From the NCBI GenBank assembly GCA_037974965.1, contig JBBPFI010000001.1:3038001-3102000 (forward strand): a stretch of DNA of 64,000 nucleotides. Reading direction: 5' to 3'. The notes under the pieces were generated by a model. It saw only the letters and a program-made list of their open reading frames with translations, made no database searches and was not told the origin of the DNA. Of the stretch, positions 25,088 through 36,481 are shown in pieces (positions within the stretch are counted from its first letter, which is position 1; each line of letters begins with the position of its first letter). This DNA comes from Dacryopinax spathularia. Lineage: Eukaryota; Basidiomycota; Dacrymycetes; Dacrymycetales; Dacrymycetaceae. The position numbers and the translations under genes were made by a program.

Positions 25088-26383
25088 CTATGGGGCACAT
25101 TGTTCGGCCACTAGCATTGTGAGCAGGATCAAGTCGAGACAGTCTAGGAATTCGGGCTGGACGACGAGGGTTGGGTCTTGTGCGCTTTTTGCGACTTTTG
25201 TGGCCGGAGAGGGTGGAGACGGAGGGTGGAGGGAAGCGGCGAGCGTTGGGAGGGGGTGGGAGGGCAGGTGAACTAGGCACTATTGACGTCGTTAGATGCG
25301 TTCTCGTATGGATGAGGGAAGACGAGGGGGGTACGTACCTCAAAGGTGCCAGATGACGGGTTACACCGCCAAACAAACGTACCCGGATGCCACTCCTTCG
25401 CACAGAACCTCACTTCCCTACCCCTTCCCATCAGCTCACGTCCTCCCTCTAAGGAAAAACAAGAACACTCACGTAGCAGAAACTTGTACGCAGTTCTTGA
25501 GCGCCACTTCCGCACCTCTATACCATACACTTCCCTTTCCCTTTCCCTTTCCCTTCCCTTTCCCGCTCTTGCCGCTGACGAACGGCCCCCGACTCTCCAC
25601 CCTCCCTACTATAGGCCCAGAATGCAGAGTCGCGCTCTCCCACCCAAGACTGGGGGAATCGTAAGCCCTCGAAATCGAATATCTCTGCCCCCGCGCCCCC
25701 GCCCCCGAACCGGAGGCGTCTGAAGCTGGAGGGGAAAGGGAGAGAGGGACGAGGAGGGTGTTGAGGGGGGAGGAGGTGAAGAGCTTGTATTTTGCTGGTT
25801 CTGCTGGTGGAGCTGGTTGTGCTGGGAGGGAGGCGGGGGAGTAAGGGGAGTCGGTACGGGCGGAGGAGAGGCTTGATCGTGGACTTCCTGGGCTTGTGGG
25901 CGTTGCTAGTGGACTCGCCAGAGGCGTCCCGGGACCGACGAGCAAAGTCGGTTTGGGCTTCGGCTTCCCCCCCAACCCAGAGCTCTCATAAGACCGCTTG
26001 CATCTCGTAGCTGTCTTCCTCGCCAGCCGATAAAGGTAGATCAACAGATCATCCGGCAATTGCAGAGGTGGGTCTTGTGAGGAAGAGGTAGGGGAGTCGG
26101 TATAGTGTACGTAGGGGACGTGGATCTCGGCGAGGTTTAGGCCGAGGTAGTATATTGGCGTGCTTGGGGGAGGGGGTTTGTGTGTGTTGGTGCTGGTGCT
26201 TGCGGTGGGGTCGGGTGGAAGCGAGAGGGATGGGGGGAGGGAGGTGCGGCGGGACATGCTTGATGTTCGGGAGGAGGGGGAGCGGGCGAGGAAGGGGTGC
26301 CAGAGGGAGGAGGAGGAGAAAGGACGAGGTCGTTCGGTGTATGCGGGAGGGGCGAGGAGGGACGTGCTCTGCATCGTGGGCAT
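25088..26383 (-). CDS. uncharacterised three-exon protein with Gly-Lys run
   Basis: I do not recognise this protein. Exons 26383-25473, 25417-25339 and 25279-25088 join in frame to 393 residues, with canonical splice sites. The first half is Ser/Pro/Thr-rich and disordered, with a conserved-looking core PIYYLGLNLAEIHVPYVHYT. The middle carries a Gly-Lys run (about residues 280-290), encoded by a GGGAAA hexamer repeat at 25525-25563. It is followed by an apparently folded segment, VWYRGAEVALKNCVQVSATE, then VRFCAKEWHPGTFVWRCNPS across the intron. The C-terminus ends LDCLDLILLTMLVAEQCAP. There is no signal peptide. The aromatic/cysteine-rich core suggests a real domain. A TATAAA lies about 360 bp upstream (26747-26752, minus). 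Confidence 0.6.
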
Positions 26384-28019
26384 GCACGAGGTTTATGTAT
26401 GCGCCCACCCAAGCGGGGAGAACAGAAACTAGCGAGCAAGACAGACGTCCGATCCGAAGCGCCAGAGAGAACCCCCCAGGCGCAGAAGACTGATGGCTAA
26501 AAGTCGATGGCAGAACAGCGACGTTCGCGAAGAGAGCGAAGACAGGAGTCCGTCCTTGATGGCTGGCGGTAGTAGGCAGAGGAGGTTAAAGGCGAGGAGT
26601 AGAAGCCAAAGGGAGCTGGGCTAGAACGTGATCCCCCTCAAGCAACGCATCTCCACGGCCTACCAGCAGGCCAGCTCGAAACCAGACGGGGAAGACCAAC
26701 GAGAACGAGAGGAGGGGAGAATATGCGTTTGAAGTGCGCCGCGGGGTTTATAGCTGTGTGCGGCGAGGACTGATGGACAGCAAGAAAGAGAGGCTGGGGG
26801 TGCGTGTTTGTGCGTCACCCCCCGCCGGGTTATGAGTGAGGGTTGAGTGATGAGGGATGGTGCGGGGATTAAGGCAGGTCCAGACCGCGTCCTTTGTCCG
26901 GGCGGGCGAGGCGTCCATCCCTCTCAAGTCTCAAGCGCTCATCGATATCCGGGGAAGACGTCACCAGTGCAATACCGGTACAATACCAGCTGTCGCACTG
27001 CCAGTGACCTTCTTCGAGCGACGTAGGCCGATGAGCGACACAGCGACACAGCGAGGCAACGAGGCCAACCACGAGCCCACGAGCCCATGAGCCAGCAAGC
27101 TTCGCCGGAGTCAGATTCCCGTGTCTTCTTCCCTCAGAAGCAGCGTGCTGGCATATCCATACATACCAGTCATGTTCTCGCCCACCATATGAGAAGGCTA
27201 AAGGTTGGGTTTGGTGTCTTTCCTCGGGTTTGTACGTAATGGGGGGTAAGATCCTAGGTGCTGGGATTATGCCTCGGACAAGAAGGTGAGGGAGGGAAGA
27301 AGGTCGGAGATCCATAGTACTTAGGGGACGGTCGTCCAGCTAGCTCATCACTGCGAGCGGGGATACGGAGTCGGGCCAGCGAGGTATTTGCCCGGCCGGA
27401 AGCGAGGAAGCGGAGAAGCGAGAAGAAGCGGGCAGTGCCACATTTAGGCGATGATAGAGATAAGCATGCTCATCCATCATGACAGCAGCAGCGGCGATGA
27501 TGCCTCAATCTATCCGTCCCGTCCCATCAAGGACGTCGGAGCACCGGCCTGCCATCCGGGAAATAGAACCGCTCCCAACGACAGCTACGGCCGACAGCTT
27601 AAGGCGAGTCAGACAGACAGACAGACGCGCGTGACTCGTTGTCTGAACCGGATCGAAGCTGTAAAGGGAAAGACGGACGCGAAGTGCGTGGTCCGCGCGC
27701 GTCGTCGTCGAGCTGAGGAGGGCTGCGACAGGCTGGAGATAACGAACCCCTATACCACCGTGAATCGACCAGTTGATACCACAAAACTTGGTGGGAGTCT
27801 TTTGTTACTTGACTGTTACTCCTGCTTGGTGCGGTCGTTGTTTGCTTGCTGTATCGCTGGGAATTGTTGTTGTATTACTACGACTCGTCAGCTTTCCATT
27901 CTACCCGACCTCGTCGTCGTCGTCAGTCTCGGCCTCTCTAATCCCGCCTTTCCTACTGGCTCCTCCCCACTACCATTCCCATCACCGCCTTACTCCCTCC
28001 CCCATAGCAGCACGCGACG
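26384..28019. other. intergenic, divergent promoter region
   Basis: This 1.64-kb region separates the unknown gene (minus) from the glyoxalase-like gene (plus). It includes a short ACAG repeat at about 27608-27626 and an AT-poor, purine-rich stretch next to 26384-26800. Open frames here (such as 26869-27315 minus) have no recognisable content. Confidence 0.4.
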
Positions 28020-29019
28020 ATGCCAACGCTCGACCACCTCGTCCTCCTCGTCCCCTCCCTCTCAGAAGCAATCACCTCCTTCGCCTCACACGGCTTCACC
28101 CTCATCCGGGGCGGCACCCACTCCGACGGCCTAACCGAGAACGCCCTCCTCATCCTGTCCGACGGGACGTACATCGAATGCATCTCCTTCCTCCCCCCTT
28201 CTCCGTCCGAGCCCTCCTCCCTCACACAACAACGCGAGTCCCACTACTGGTGGGGCAAGCAACCGGGCTACATTGATTGGTGCTTGGGGCCGGGGGTGAT
28301 GGAGTCAGCCGTGATTGTCAATGCGATCAACTCGGCGGGGGCGGGGATCAAGTATGACCCGCCTGTGGCGGGGGGGAGGAGGACGGCCCAGGGTCAGCAG
28401 CTGAATTGGCTCGTTAGTTTTCCGGATGTGGGGAGCTGTGGGCCGAGGGGGAGGCTGCCGTTTTTTTGTCAGGACGTGCCGAAGGATAGTCGGTATTTAC
28501 GGGTGCGTCTGCCTTCCCTCACCTCTCTCCGCTCCTCTCCTCTCATTCCATCTTGCTTCTCCTGCGCGGCTCTCTCTTGGAGTTTGACCTCTCTGCTTAG
28601 GAGAGGGAGGGTGGGAAGTCGAGAGGAGGTGTCAATGTTTTGCGTGCGCGTGCTGACACCCCTCGTCGCAGGTCCCGCATCGTTCCGCCAACCCCGGAGT
28701 GACATTATCGCACATAACGATCCTCATCCGCCCCTCCCGTCTCCCCACCTATCTAACCCACATCCGCGCCGTCCTCTCCTCCTGCGGCGCCGAGTCTCTC
28801 CCCTCGGACGATCCCCTCACGTATGAATACCGCGTTTTTACCCCGGGCGCGCAGGGGACAGTGGGGATAACGGTCAGGAGTCCGTTGACGCTTGAGGAGC
28901 AGGTGTGGGCGGAAGGGCATGGGGATGGGGTGTATGAGTGTGTGCTTAGGGTCGGGAGACGGTTGGGGGAGGTGTTGGTTATTCAGGATGCGAGGTTTGC
29001 TTTTGAGTATGATGATTAG
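28020..29019 (+). CDS. glyoxalase-like domain protein
   Basis: Two exons (28020-28502, 28672-29019) give 276 residues in frame. The N-terminus LDHLVLLVPSLSEAITSF and the following block NALLILSDGTYIECISFLPP, HYWWGKQPGYIDWCL match the fungal glyoxalase-like family (Glyoxalase_3 type, VOC fold). The second exon begins VPHRSANPGVTLSHITILI, the usual second metal-site region in this family. Members are predicted metal-dependent lyases, isomerases or dioxygenases; the substrate is unknown. The 169-nt intron is longer than the others in the window. The gene converges on the ABC transporter, with about 300 bp between stops. Confidence 0.85.
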
Positions 29020-29178
29020 GGGGCGGTGGGGAAGTGGGCGGTTGCTCGGCTGGATCGGTTGCAAGGGAGAAGGGGACGAGCACGAGCTGGGAGACCGGTC
29101 GAGTCGATGTAAGGGGAAGGCAGCAAGGGGTATCAACCTTCATGGATTGTGGGTCTACAGATACAACACGTCTAGCCC

Positions 29179-29262
29179 CTCCCTCGACCAGCTCCACCCC
29201 CTTCCTCGACCAGCACTCTCCCTTCCCTCGACCAGCACTCTCCCTTCCCTCGACCAGCATGC
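29179..29262. repeat. 22-bp tandem repeat, about 3.5 copies
   Basis: A unit close to CCTCGACCAGCACTCTCCCTTC is repeated head to tail between the 3' ends of the glyoxalase-like gene and the ABC transporter. The two central copies are almost identical, so the array is young or homogenised. It lies in 3' UTR or spacer sequence, not in a recognised coding exon. Confidence 0.75.
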
Positions 29263-29317
29263 CCCCCTCCCCCAACCAACTCTACAGCCCCACCCGTCTA
29301 CACGCCACAGGCTACCG

Positions 29318-32246
29318 CTACACGACTCTCTCCCCCTCCCCCTCCCCCTCCCCCTCCCGCTCATCCTCGGACTCAGCAACATATCCCACCCGATCCCTCG
29401 CCACAGCCTTCAGTTCCTCGAGTCTTGCACGCATCTTGGGTCTATTTTTGCATTTTAGTTAGGGTCAACGTTACGAGACGAAATGAATGAATCAATGTGA
29501 CGAACGATGATGTTTTCGAATATGGGTTGAGGGGAGATTGGTGCAAGGGAGATGAAGAAGAGGGCGACGTACACTTCCTCCAGCTTAGCCTCCAACGCCT
29601 GTTTCTCTTCCTGCAAAGCAAGCCTCTTCTCCGCATCGAGCTCCGTACTGCTCCCCCCACACCTAATCAGCACCAAGCCGGCAGACAGAGAAGCAGGGTG
29701 GAAGAGGAAGAGGCGTACAACACGTAGTTCCCTTGCCCGTCAAATTGGAGGATCATCTTATGATACTTCCACAGACTCGGTCGATGGGACACTGTCAGCA
29801 GGGTGATTCCCAGTTCTGCGTCCCAAGCATCAGCACCCACCCACCCATATAGCCCACAAGGCGAGAGAGGGCGAGAGAAGAGGTGGCACTGACCAGCAAC
29901 ATAATCAAACATCATCCTCTCCACCTCGAGCCCCACGCTGCTCGTACACTCATCAAGAATCGCGTACTTCGGCCGGTGATAAAACAGCCTAGCCATCGCG
30001 AGGCGCTGTTTGTCCCCCCCGCTCAGGGAGGTGGACCAGTCTCGCAGGGCGTCCCAGCCGCCTTCGCGTGGGACGATGGGGTGGAGGTCGACGTGTGTCA
30101 GGATGGTGAGGAGGTCGTCGTCTGTTATTCCCTCTATATAGAGAACGTTTGGTCAGCAAATCTTCTCTGGGAAGGCGTAGCCGCCAGGGTATGGGAAAGA
30201 CAGCGACAGCGAGAGGGGATAGAAGAGAAGAGAGACGCACTCCTAGCCATATCATCCCTCCCATCAGGATATATAACCTGATCCCTCAGCGTCCCCAGCG
30301 AGCAATACGGCCTCTGCGGGATATAGGTGAACTCCTCCGGCGGGGGCTTACGGACTACGCCGCCGTAGACGGGCCAGAGACCGCCTAGGATCCGGAAGGT
30401 GGAGGACTTGCCGCATCCGTTTGGGCCTACTATGAGGAGGTGTTGCTACGCGAATCAGCATCAATATGCGCGTCCATCATGGCATCCAGCAGCGCAGAAG
30501 GCGCAAGCGGATGGAATGGAGTGGAGGATAGAGGAGGAAATGTGAGATGAGAGACGCACCCCCGGCTTAACCCAGAAACTTAATGCCCTAACAAGCACCT
30601 CCCCCGCCGGGCTCACGATAGGCACGTCCCGGAACTCGATCTCCTCGCTCACCTCCACCCTCCCTCTCTGTCCCAGGAGCTCCGTGTCCGCGTTCGCAGA
30701 AAGCCGCTTTTGGAAATTTCCGGCTCGGACGTCTTCGAGCGTCGTGAGGAGTTGGTCGACGCGGGCGGTGTAGCCTGCTAGTTCTGATAGTTCTGTTTTG
30801 CGGTGTGAGTACATGGCAGATAAAAGCAGGCAGGGGAGAAGGAAAGGAGAGGGAGAAGAGGACGGACCTTTGTACGAGTAGAGAACACGGCCGAATGCGT
30901 CGCTTGCGCTCAGCAGCAGTCGCCGATTGGTGACGAACCCCTCTGTCCTCGCTCCCAGATCCCCACTAGTCCCAGGAAGCCTAAAGAACACCGGTATCGC
31001 ACAAATACACATCCCCACCGCCCCCCACAGCCACTTCACGACCCCCTCCTCGGCAGTAGCGTGCGCCGCCCTGATGCGCAGCACGCGGTTTATGTGCTTC
31101 GCGAGGGAGAAATAGGATCGGTCGAGTTTCAGTTTCTCGGTTTGTTCCCCGGCGAGGAAGGCGATCTCTTCTGCTGAGAAGAGGATACGGGCGTGGGTCG
31201 TGCGGAGGGCGCCGGAGAGCTGGGATTCTAGGGCGGCTAGGGCGCCGAAGGGCGGGGTGAGGGCTCGCACTGTCACCTGGCGCGTTAGTGTTCTGCTTCA
31301 TGGAAAAGAGAAGGAAGAAGGTGGGTACGCACGCAAGGCAGCGCTGCTCTGAACTAGTACGGTGAGCAGGACGAGACCCTCAGCACCGACGTTCCGCGAT
31401 AGCTGGTAGTTGTACAGGATTACGTCTAGGACGGGCTTGGCCGTGTTCCCATATATTGCCGCGAGGGCAGACGAGAACTGCTGAATATCGAGCGTTATCA
31501 GCTGGTCCGCATCCGTCGTCCTGTCGTCCAGGTTCGCTAGTCAGGAATCAGCACGAGCAGATAGGAGAGGCAGGCAGGCAGGCAGGTAGGCAGAGAGAGA
31601 GAGGTAGGCAGAGAGAGAGAAGGCACGCACCAAGCTGATAGAACGCCTGTGCGCTCTTTCCCTCCCCCTCTGTGCCCAAGTACAGGTCCATCACCCGCCT
31701 CGTCAGCCTTGTCCGGTACGCAATAGCCAGCTTGCTCTGCACGTAACTCAGCATCGAGTTCGTATATGTAGCCGGTACGGCCACCGCCATCCATTTCGCG
31801 ATATTCAAGAGGAACTGTTTTGGCTGTGCGCGCACGAGAGAGGAGACGATCCGCCCGTCGAGGGCGGCGACGTAGAGGGAGAGGAAAGTGCGCAGGAGGA
31901 GGAAGGAGGAGTGCATTATTAGCAGAAGGGCTTCCTTGGATGAGGGGGAGGGGATGACGATCTTGAGCAGGCGGGCAAGCCGGGTGTAGAACAGGGCATC
32001 GACTTCCACGCGTTGTTTGCGAGCGGGAGGCTTCTCGTCTCCTTCCGAGGTGGTATCATTGGAGGTGGTGCTAGAGGGACGGCGCTTGCGCACTGCTGGG
32101 CGGGCGAAGCTGTTGTACGACGTACCCAGCGAGTAGGCGATGAACAGCGTGATGAGGACGCGCTGGATCGCCGGCCTGTTCCTCGCATAGACCTTCGATA
32201 GTGAGCTGAGCTGAGCCCGTAGTTGGGGCGAGAGGGTGGGGGCCAT
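29318..32246 (-). CDS. peroxisomal ABC half-transporter, subfamily D (PXA1/PXA2-like)
   Basis: ABCD half-transporters import very-long-chain acyl-CoA into peroxisomes; in yeast Pxa1 and Pxa2 pair as a heterodimer. The start at 32246 gives a basic N-terminus and a membrane segment ([18 protein letters not shown]). The membrane domain then contains [20 protein letters not shown] and the EAA-like motif [16 protein letters not shown]. The nucleotide domain shows Walker [10 protein letters not shown] (about 30390-30420), [15 protein letters not shown], signature LSGGDKQR, Walker [10 protein letters not shown] and the switch region [12 protein letters not shown]. The C-terminus is a short coiled coil ([20 protein letters not shown]) and an acidic Glu-Gly tail ending at 29318. 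Nine or so short introns are inferred; one holds GGCA and GA microsatellites. Whether it is PXA1 or PXA2 cannot be decided here. Confidence 0.92.
31559..31622. repeat. GGCA/GA microsatellite in ABC transporter intron
   Basis: A run of GGCA units followed by GA dinucleotides lies within an intron of the ABC transporter, just before the exon that starts near 31630. It is simple sequence and not coding. Confidence 0.7.
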
Positions 32247-32600
32247 CGTCCTCGTCGGTCTATGATGGTGAGCAGGAAGGAGGCGTTGACGACGACGAAA
32301 GGGGGGACGACTCGACGCCGATGAGGCCCGCCCCGTTTGTGGGATGCACGCGCATGGTGGTGAACGTGATTCTGCCCTATTCCGGGGTACATCGGCGTTT
32401 ACGCGTCCGTCCGCGCTGATAAAGCCGACTCCGGCTATCTCCGGCTTTGACACGAATGTTACTTTTCGAGAGTCGGTCAAACGAAGATAAGATACAATGG
32501 TATCCACAATATACATATACAAATCCCTCCTCTTACAATCCATAGCTCTATCTTCCCCAGAAGATCCTGATCAAAAGATCCAACAGGCCCTCCCCCGCCT
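32247..32600. other. intergenic
   Basis: This 354-bp spacer lies between the ABC transporter start and the stop of paralogue B, both on the minus strand. It should hold the transporter promoter. Nothing specific is recognised. Confidence 0.4.
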
Positions 32601-34030
32601 CTAATTCTTCTCCAGCACGAAATCCCCCTCCACCCAGACCGCCCCCTCCGCATCAATAAACGGCGAGTCCTCATACTCCAGGCTCGCCGCGCCCGGCGTA
32701 TCGCTCAGCTTCACATACGCGCCGGTGAAATCATATTCTTCCAAATTCGATTTCGTGATCTTCAACGTCACGGTCTTGGGTCTTTCTCCTTCCCCTCCTC
32801 GGGGAGGAGCGAAGGGTGTGGGTGAGGTGAGCAGGTCTTCGGGGGAGGAGGGAGGAGGCGAGGGGGTGCCGAGCTGGATTAGCGCGCTCAGGGCGGTGCT
32901 GCTCGACCCGGTGTGAGGGAGGAGCGAGATGGCGCAGTACCACGTTCCCGACGAATAGGGATTATGTCCCTCGCTGATAGCGAACATGAGCTGCCATGCC
33001 CTCCCTACATGCACACATCAGCCTGAGCCTGCGCACCCGAGAGTAGGAAGTAGTGGGAAGAAGGAGGAGGAGGAGGAGGAGGAGAAGACGCACCACGAGC
33101 AATCCACCGCACCTGCACCTTCTTGTGCATCCTCATCCTCCTCAACCAATCCGTCAACCTTGCCCGCATCCTGAAATGCCCCGCTTTCCCGTCGGGGACA
33201 TGCTCCACCCAAACCGTATCCACTTCCCTCCTCTCCCAGTCCTCGCCCGCTCCTCCCACGGACGTGCCAGAAGACCCAGAAGCAGACGCGACGGACGACC
33301 GCGCGACTATACTTTCCGCCAACCCCCGGGGTGCGAACCCTGCGCTTCCCCTCAGATACTGGAATAAGGCATTATCGTCCCCCAATACACAAGCCGCCGT
33401 CCCCTCCCGCTGCGTCTTCTCATTCAGCTCGAACCCCGTCAGCAGATCCAGCGCCTGCCAACCCCCTGCAGGAGGAGGACAGTTGAGCGACCCTCCCGGA
33501 AGAGTGCGGACTTGAGGGGAGAGAGTCAGGACTGCCCAGTATAGAGGTGGGTGGCCTTCGATGGGCTCCTGTGAGAGCTGGGGGAAGGATATGCCGTGCG
33601 AGGCGCAGGCGGCGTGTGAGCTGTACAGGACGTCGAGGGAGGAAGGGTCGGACAGGTTGTGGATCACGTCTTTGAGCTGTTTGTCCATTATCCATAATCT
33701 CAAGTCAGAAATTCTGTGCAAGGCAGAGAGACAGACCAAGGCTAAAGACGGAAGACGCACCAAAGCCCTAACAGTCCGCCGAATCTCTTCCTCCTCTTTC
33801 CGCCTCTTCCACCATTCCCCACTCAACACCCCCCACGTCCCCCCTCCTCCTCCCCTCCCTTCCCCCTCCTTCACGAGCGGGATCGGAGGCCTGCTCGGAC
33901 CCGCAGTTCCGGAAGTGGACAGGTAGGGAAGAGGCCGCTTTTGGTCGCCGGCTGGGCGGGAGGAGGGGGAGGAGGGGGGGAGGCTGTCGTACGCTGGGGG
34001 GCCGTCTAGGGGGTCTTTGGTGATGACCAT
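32601..34030 (-). CDS. uncharacterised ankyrin-like/beta-rich protein, paralogue B
   Basis: This gene has the same layout as the one at 17981-19210. It begins with a disordered N-terminus (DGPPAYDSLPP) followed by a Gly/Pro stretch. Then comes VLYSSHAACASHGISFPQLS, the ankyrin-like turn IEGHPPLYWAVL, and GDDNALFQYLRG (DANALFQTLRT in A). The beta-rich half has VQVRWIARG joined by splicing to RAWQLMFAISEG, and the end is EYEDSPFIDAEGAVWVEGDF. The ATG at 34030 was chosen because the reading frame above it has no family similarity. Introns lie near 33762-33700 and 33090-33008. Next upstream on the same strand is the truncated GTPase (copy 3), mirroring the GTPase neighbour of paralogue A. Function is unknown; the beta region may be MATH-like. 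Confidence 0.8.
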
Positions 34031-34738
34031 CTCGTCTGTGAGTTCTGCGTGCAGTACGCAAATGATGAGGATGATGTTGATGATGATGGTGATAATAGGG
34101 CGCGCGGGGTATGATGCGGATTTCCGAGACGAAAGATCGAGGCAACGGGCGGCTTTTTGAGAGTGCGAGAGTTGTGGAGGGCTGAGCCGCAGCGAGGCCG
34201 GGCTCAGCTGCGCCGAGGCTGGCTCGCGTGCTCTTGCTGCGGGGGCGCTTCGCAGCCCCAACTGGCACCTAACTTGAAGCTCAGGCTCGTCGTCGTCGTT
34301 ACCTTTTCGGCATCTTCTATGATTCTTCCTTGTCTCTTTCATCCATACTGTATACTGTATATATTCGCCGGCTCTATGAGCTGGACCAAGGGATATCTGA
34401 GTGTCAATTTGCTTCAGCAATCGCCCCGGCTCCAAGCACGCTTCGGAGTTCAGGCAAACGGCACGACTATCTGTACAGAATCTTCATTACTAGGCGCTAA
34501 TACAGTTCAACACGGGCATTGATTCCAATCAGGGTAAGGTAAGGGTGAGGGTATCCATGCCGTCCGGACAGGTTATGGGACAATGCGCTGGCGTTACGAT
34601 CCAATGGAGAACGCGGTCGCTGGGGTGGTATCGTAAGGGGAGGTCGTGGTGATATGGTCGTCGGATCGTAAGGTAACAGCGGGTGATGTTGTTCTCACTT
34701 CTCAGCTCTACGCAGACTGGGTGTCGCGCTCCAGGATT
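34031..34738. other. intergenic
   Basis: This 708-bp spacer separates paralogue B from GTPase copy 3 on the minus strand. I see no gene, repeat or clear motif, only the expected promoter of paralogue B. Confidence 0.4.
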
Positions 34739-36481
34739 CTAATCCTGATCAGTGTGGATTGCCTCGTTGCTCTCTCCGAGTCCCTCCAAGATAGTTTCCG
34801 CGCAGAGGAGCAGTCTCTTCTGTGCCTCTATATCCTCGTGGTCGTTCTCGCTTAAGCTCCGTTCCATATCTATAGGTGATGAGTGGGCAGACTGCACGGA
34901 AGCATGATTTCGTGCGTACTAAGATATGCATGCCTCAGCCCGTTCGCAGCATGGTAGACACGTCGCTCCAGCTCTTCGGCCGCGTTGCGCAAGTACTTCT
35001 TGAGCTCGGAATGCAAAAATGCGTGGCAGGACGCCAGTACGTCCTTGTTACGATGGAGGATATAGTCCACAAAAACGCGCTGGCATGTTAATTAGGCTGC
35101 GTCGCAAAATAAATTTCACAGCTTTGTGTACCTTTGCGTGGTTGATCGCTCCGTGACCTTCGATCGCCGATGCCGCCTTGTATGCGCCAGCGAGCTTGCC
35201 TTTCAGATGAACTGCAAGGTTTTTTTGTAGTTCCCTACCGGCGTGGTAAGTGCAAGAGGTCGCAGCTCCCAAGAGATAACCCACTGTCTTGCTGCGTGCA
35301 TGCCACCGGCTACCTCCATTCCGGCTGCGACCATTTTTCCGTGGAACCACGGCATCGCTGAGCGACAAAGTTTCTGAACACGCTTCCGTATGTCGTCATT
35401 CCCGAAGAAATTGAGCTGCTCTGGTACGAAGGCGGTAAGCTGATCGTGTGCCGGGAGGTAACAGTTGCAAGAGGGAGTGGCTCACCCACAAGAGACACTT
35501 TGCGTTTCACTTCTCGCGCGACGATCTGAAGACCGCCAAGTGTGAGCAAATCGGGAGCGAAAATAGGTGAACTCTGTACGCATACATCCAATATCTCAAG
35601 GTGCCTTCGGCGTATTTGAGAGAATACGCTCCACCACTCTTCGATCATTTCGCCAAGCACTAAATCCGCCAAGTTTTTGTTTACGTTCACGTCGCCGTAG
35701 AGGCCAGCTCGCTCAGGATGACAGATAGCACGCATAAGATGTATTTTTTGAACTGGCTCCTGTCGCGAGTCCTTGAAGAGCCACATAAGCTCCTCAACGT
35801 CCATCGCTCTAATCTATCCCGGGTAAGCGACGCTCCAGAAAAGAAGACACAAACATACCGCCCTTACGGCTTTCCTGCACGCCCGCTCGAACTCGTGTTC
35901 GTTGAAAACTTGCTGCTTGAAGGGTCGCAGCAAGACGTGCAGCTGCTAATATGGGGATGAGTGAAAGCGCCGGGATGTGCAGGATAAAACCGAGCAACCT
36001 GTCGGAGAGCATGGCTATCGTGTCCGAAAGAGATCCTGACTACCACATCCAAGTCAATAGGCGGCTCTCCCGCCGGCGAAAGTGCGGTGTAAATGTCGTC
36101 AGCAAGCCCTCGCAATGCATCCTTTATCCGGATAGGATGATAGGTGCCTGGCACACCCTAAAAAGATGCATATATGCGCAAATATCTGTCAGCAACGGAT
36201 CTCACCTGTTGTTGGACATTGCAGAGCACCTCCCCGGGAAGAGCATTGAGCAAACTGGTTGCTCCGAGACCAGTCTCACCGACAGACGCGAGAGCGAGCG
36301 CCTTCACCTCAGCAAGGATCTCCTGCAGAGTCCGGAGAGAGGCAAGCCATCCAGGCTTGCTGGGCAGACTAAGTTCTTGTCGAGAAAGGACCGCCAGTAG
36401 GTCGTTGCAATACCCGGAGAGATGGCGGAGCTGGCTGATCAAGGGCGGAATTGCAGCTGTTGCCTCGAGCGTCCGCTGCAT
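34739..36481 (-). pseudogene. truncated SLIP-GC-like GTPase (copy 3), P-loop lysine lost
   Basis: This third relative is only about 1.7 kb long against about 4.1 kb for copies 1 and 2. From an ATG at 36481 it reads a helical leader (LSGYCNDLLAVLS) and a P-loop remnant GETGLGATS, where the nucleotide-binding lysine is alanine. The sequence then passes straight to helical regions: no DxPG switch or TQxD block is found. The helical part is well kept (RAICHPERAGLYGDVNVNKN, matching RATCRRNRRGEYVGIDFNDA in copy 1). The last exon also matches the others (DIEAQKRLLLCAETILEG, stop at 34739). It may be a pseudogene with a deleted G domain, or a functional protein that works without GTP binding. Preserved open frames over the helical exons leave the second option open. 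Splice sites are only partly resolved. Confidence 0.65.
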
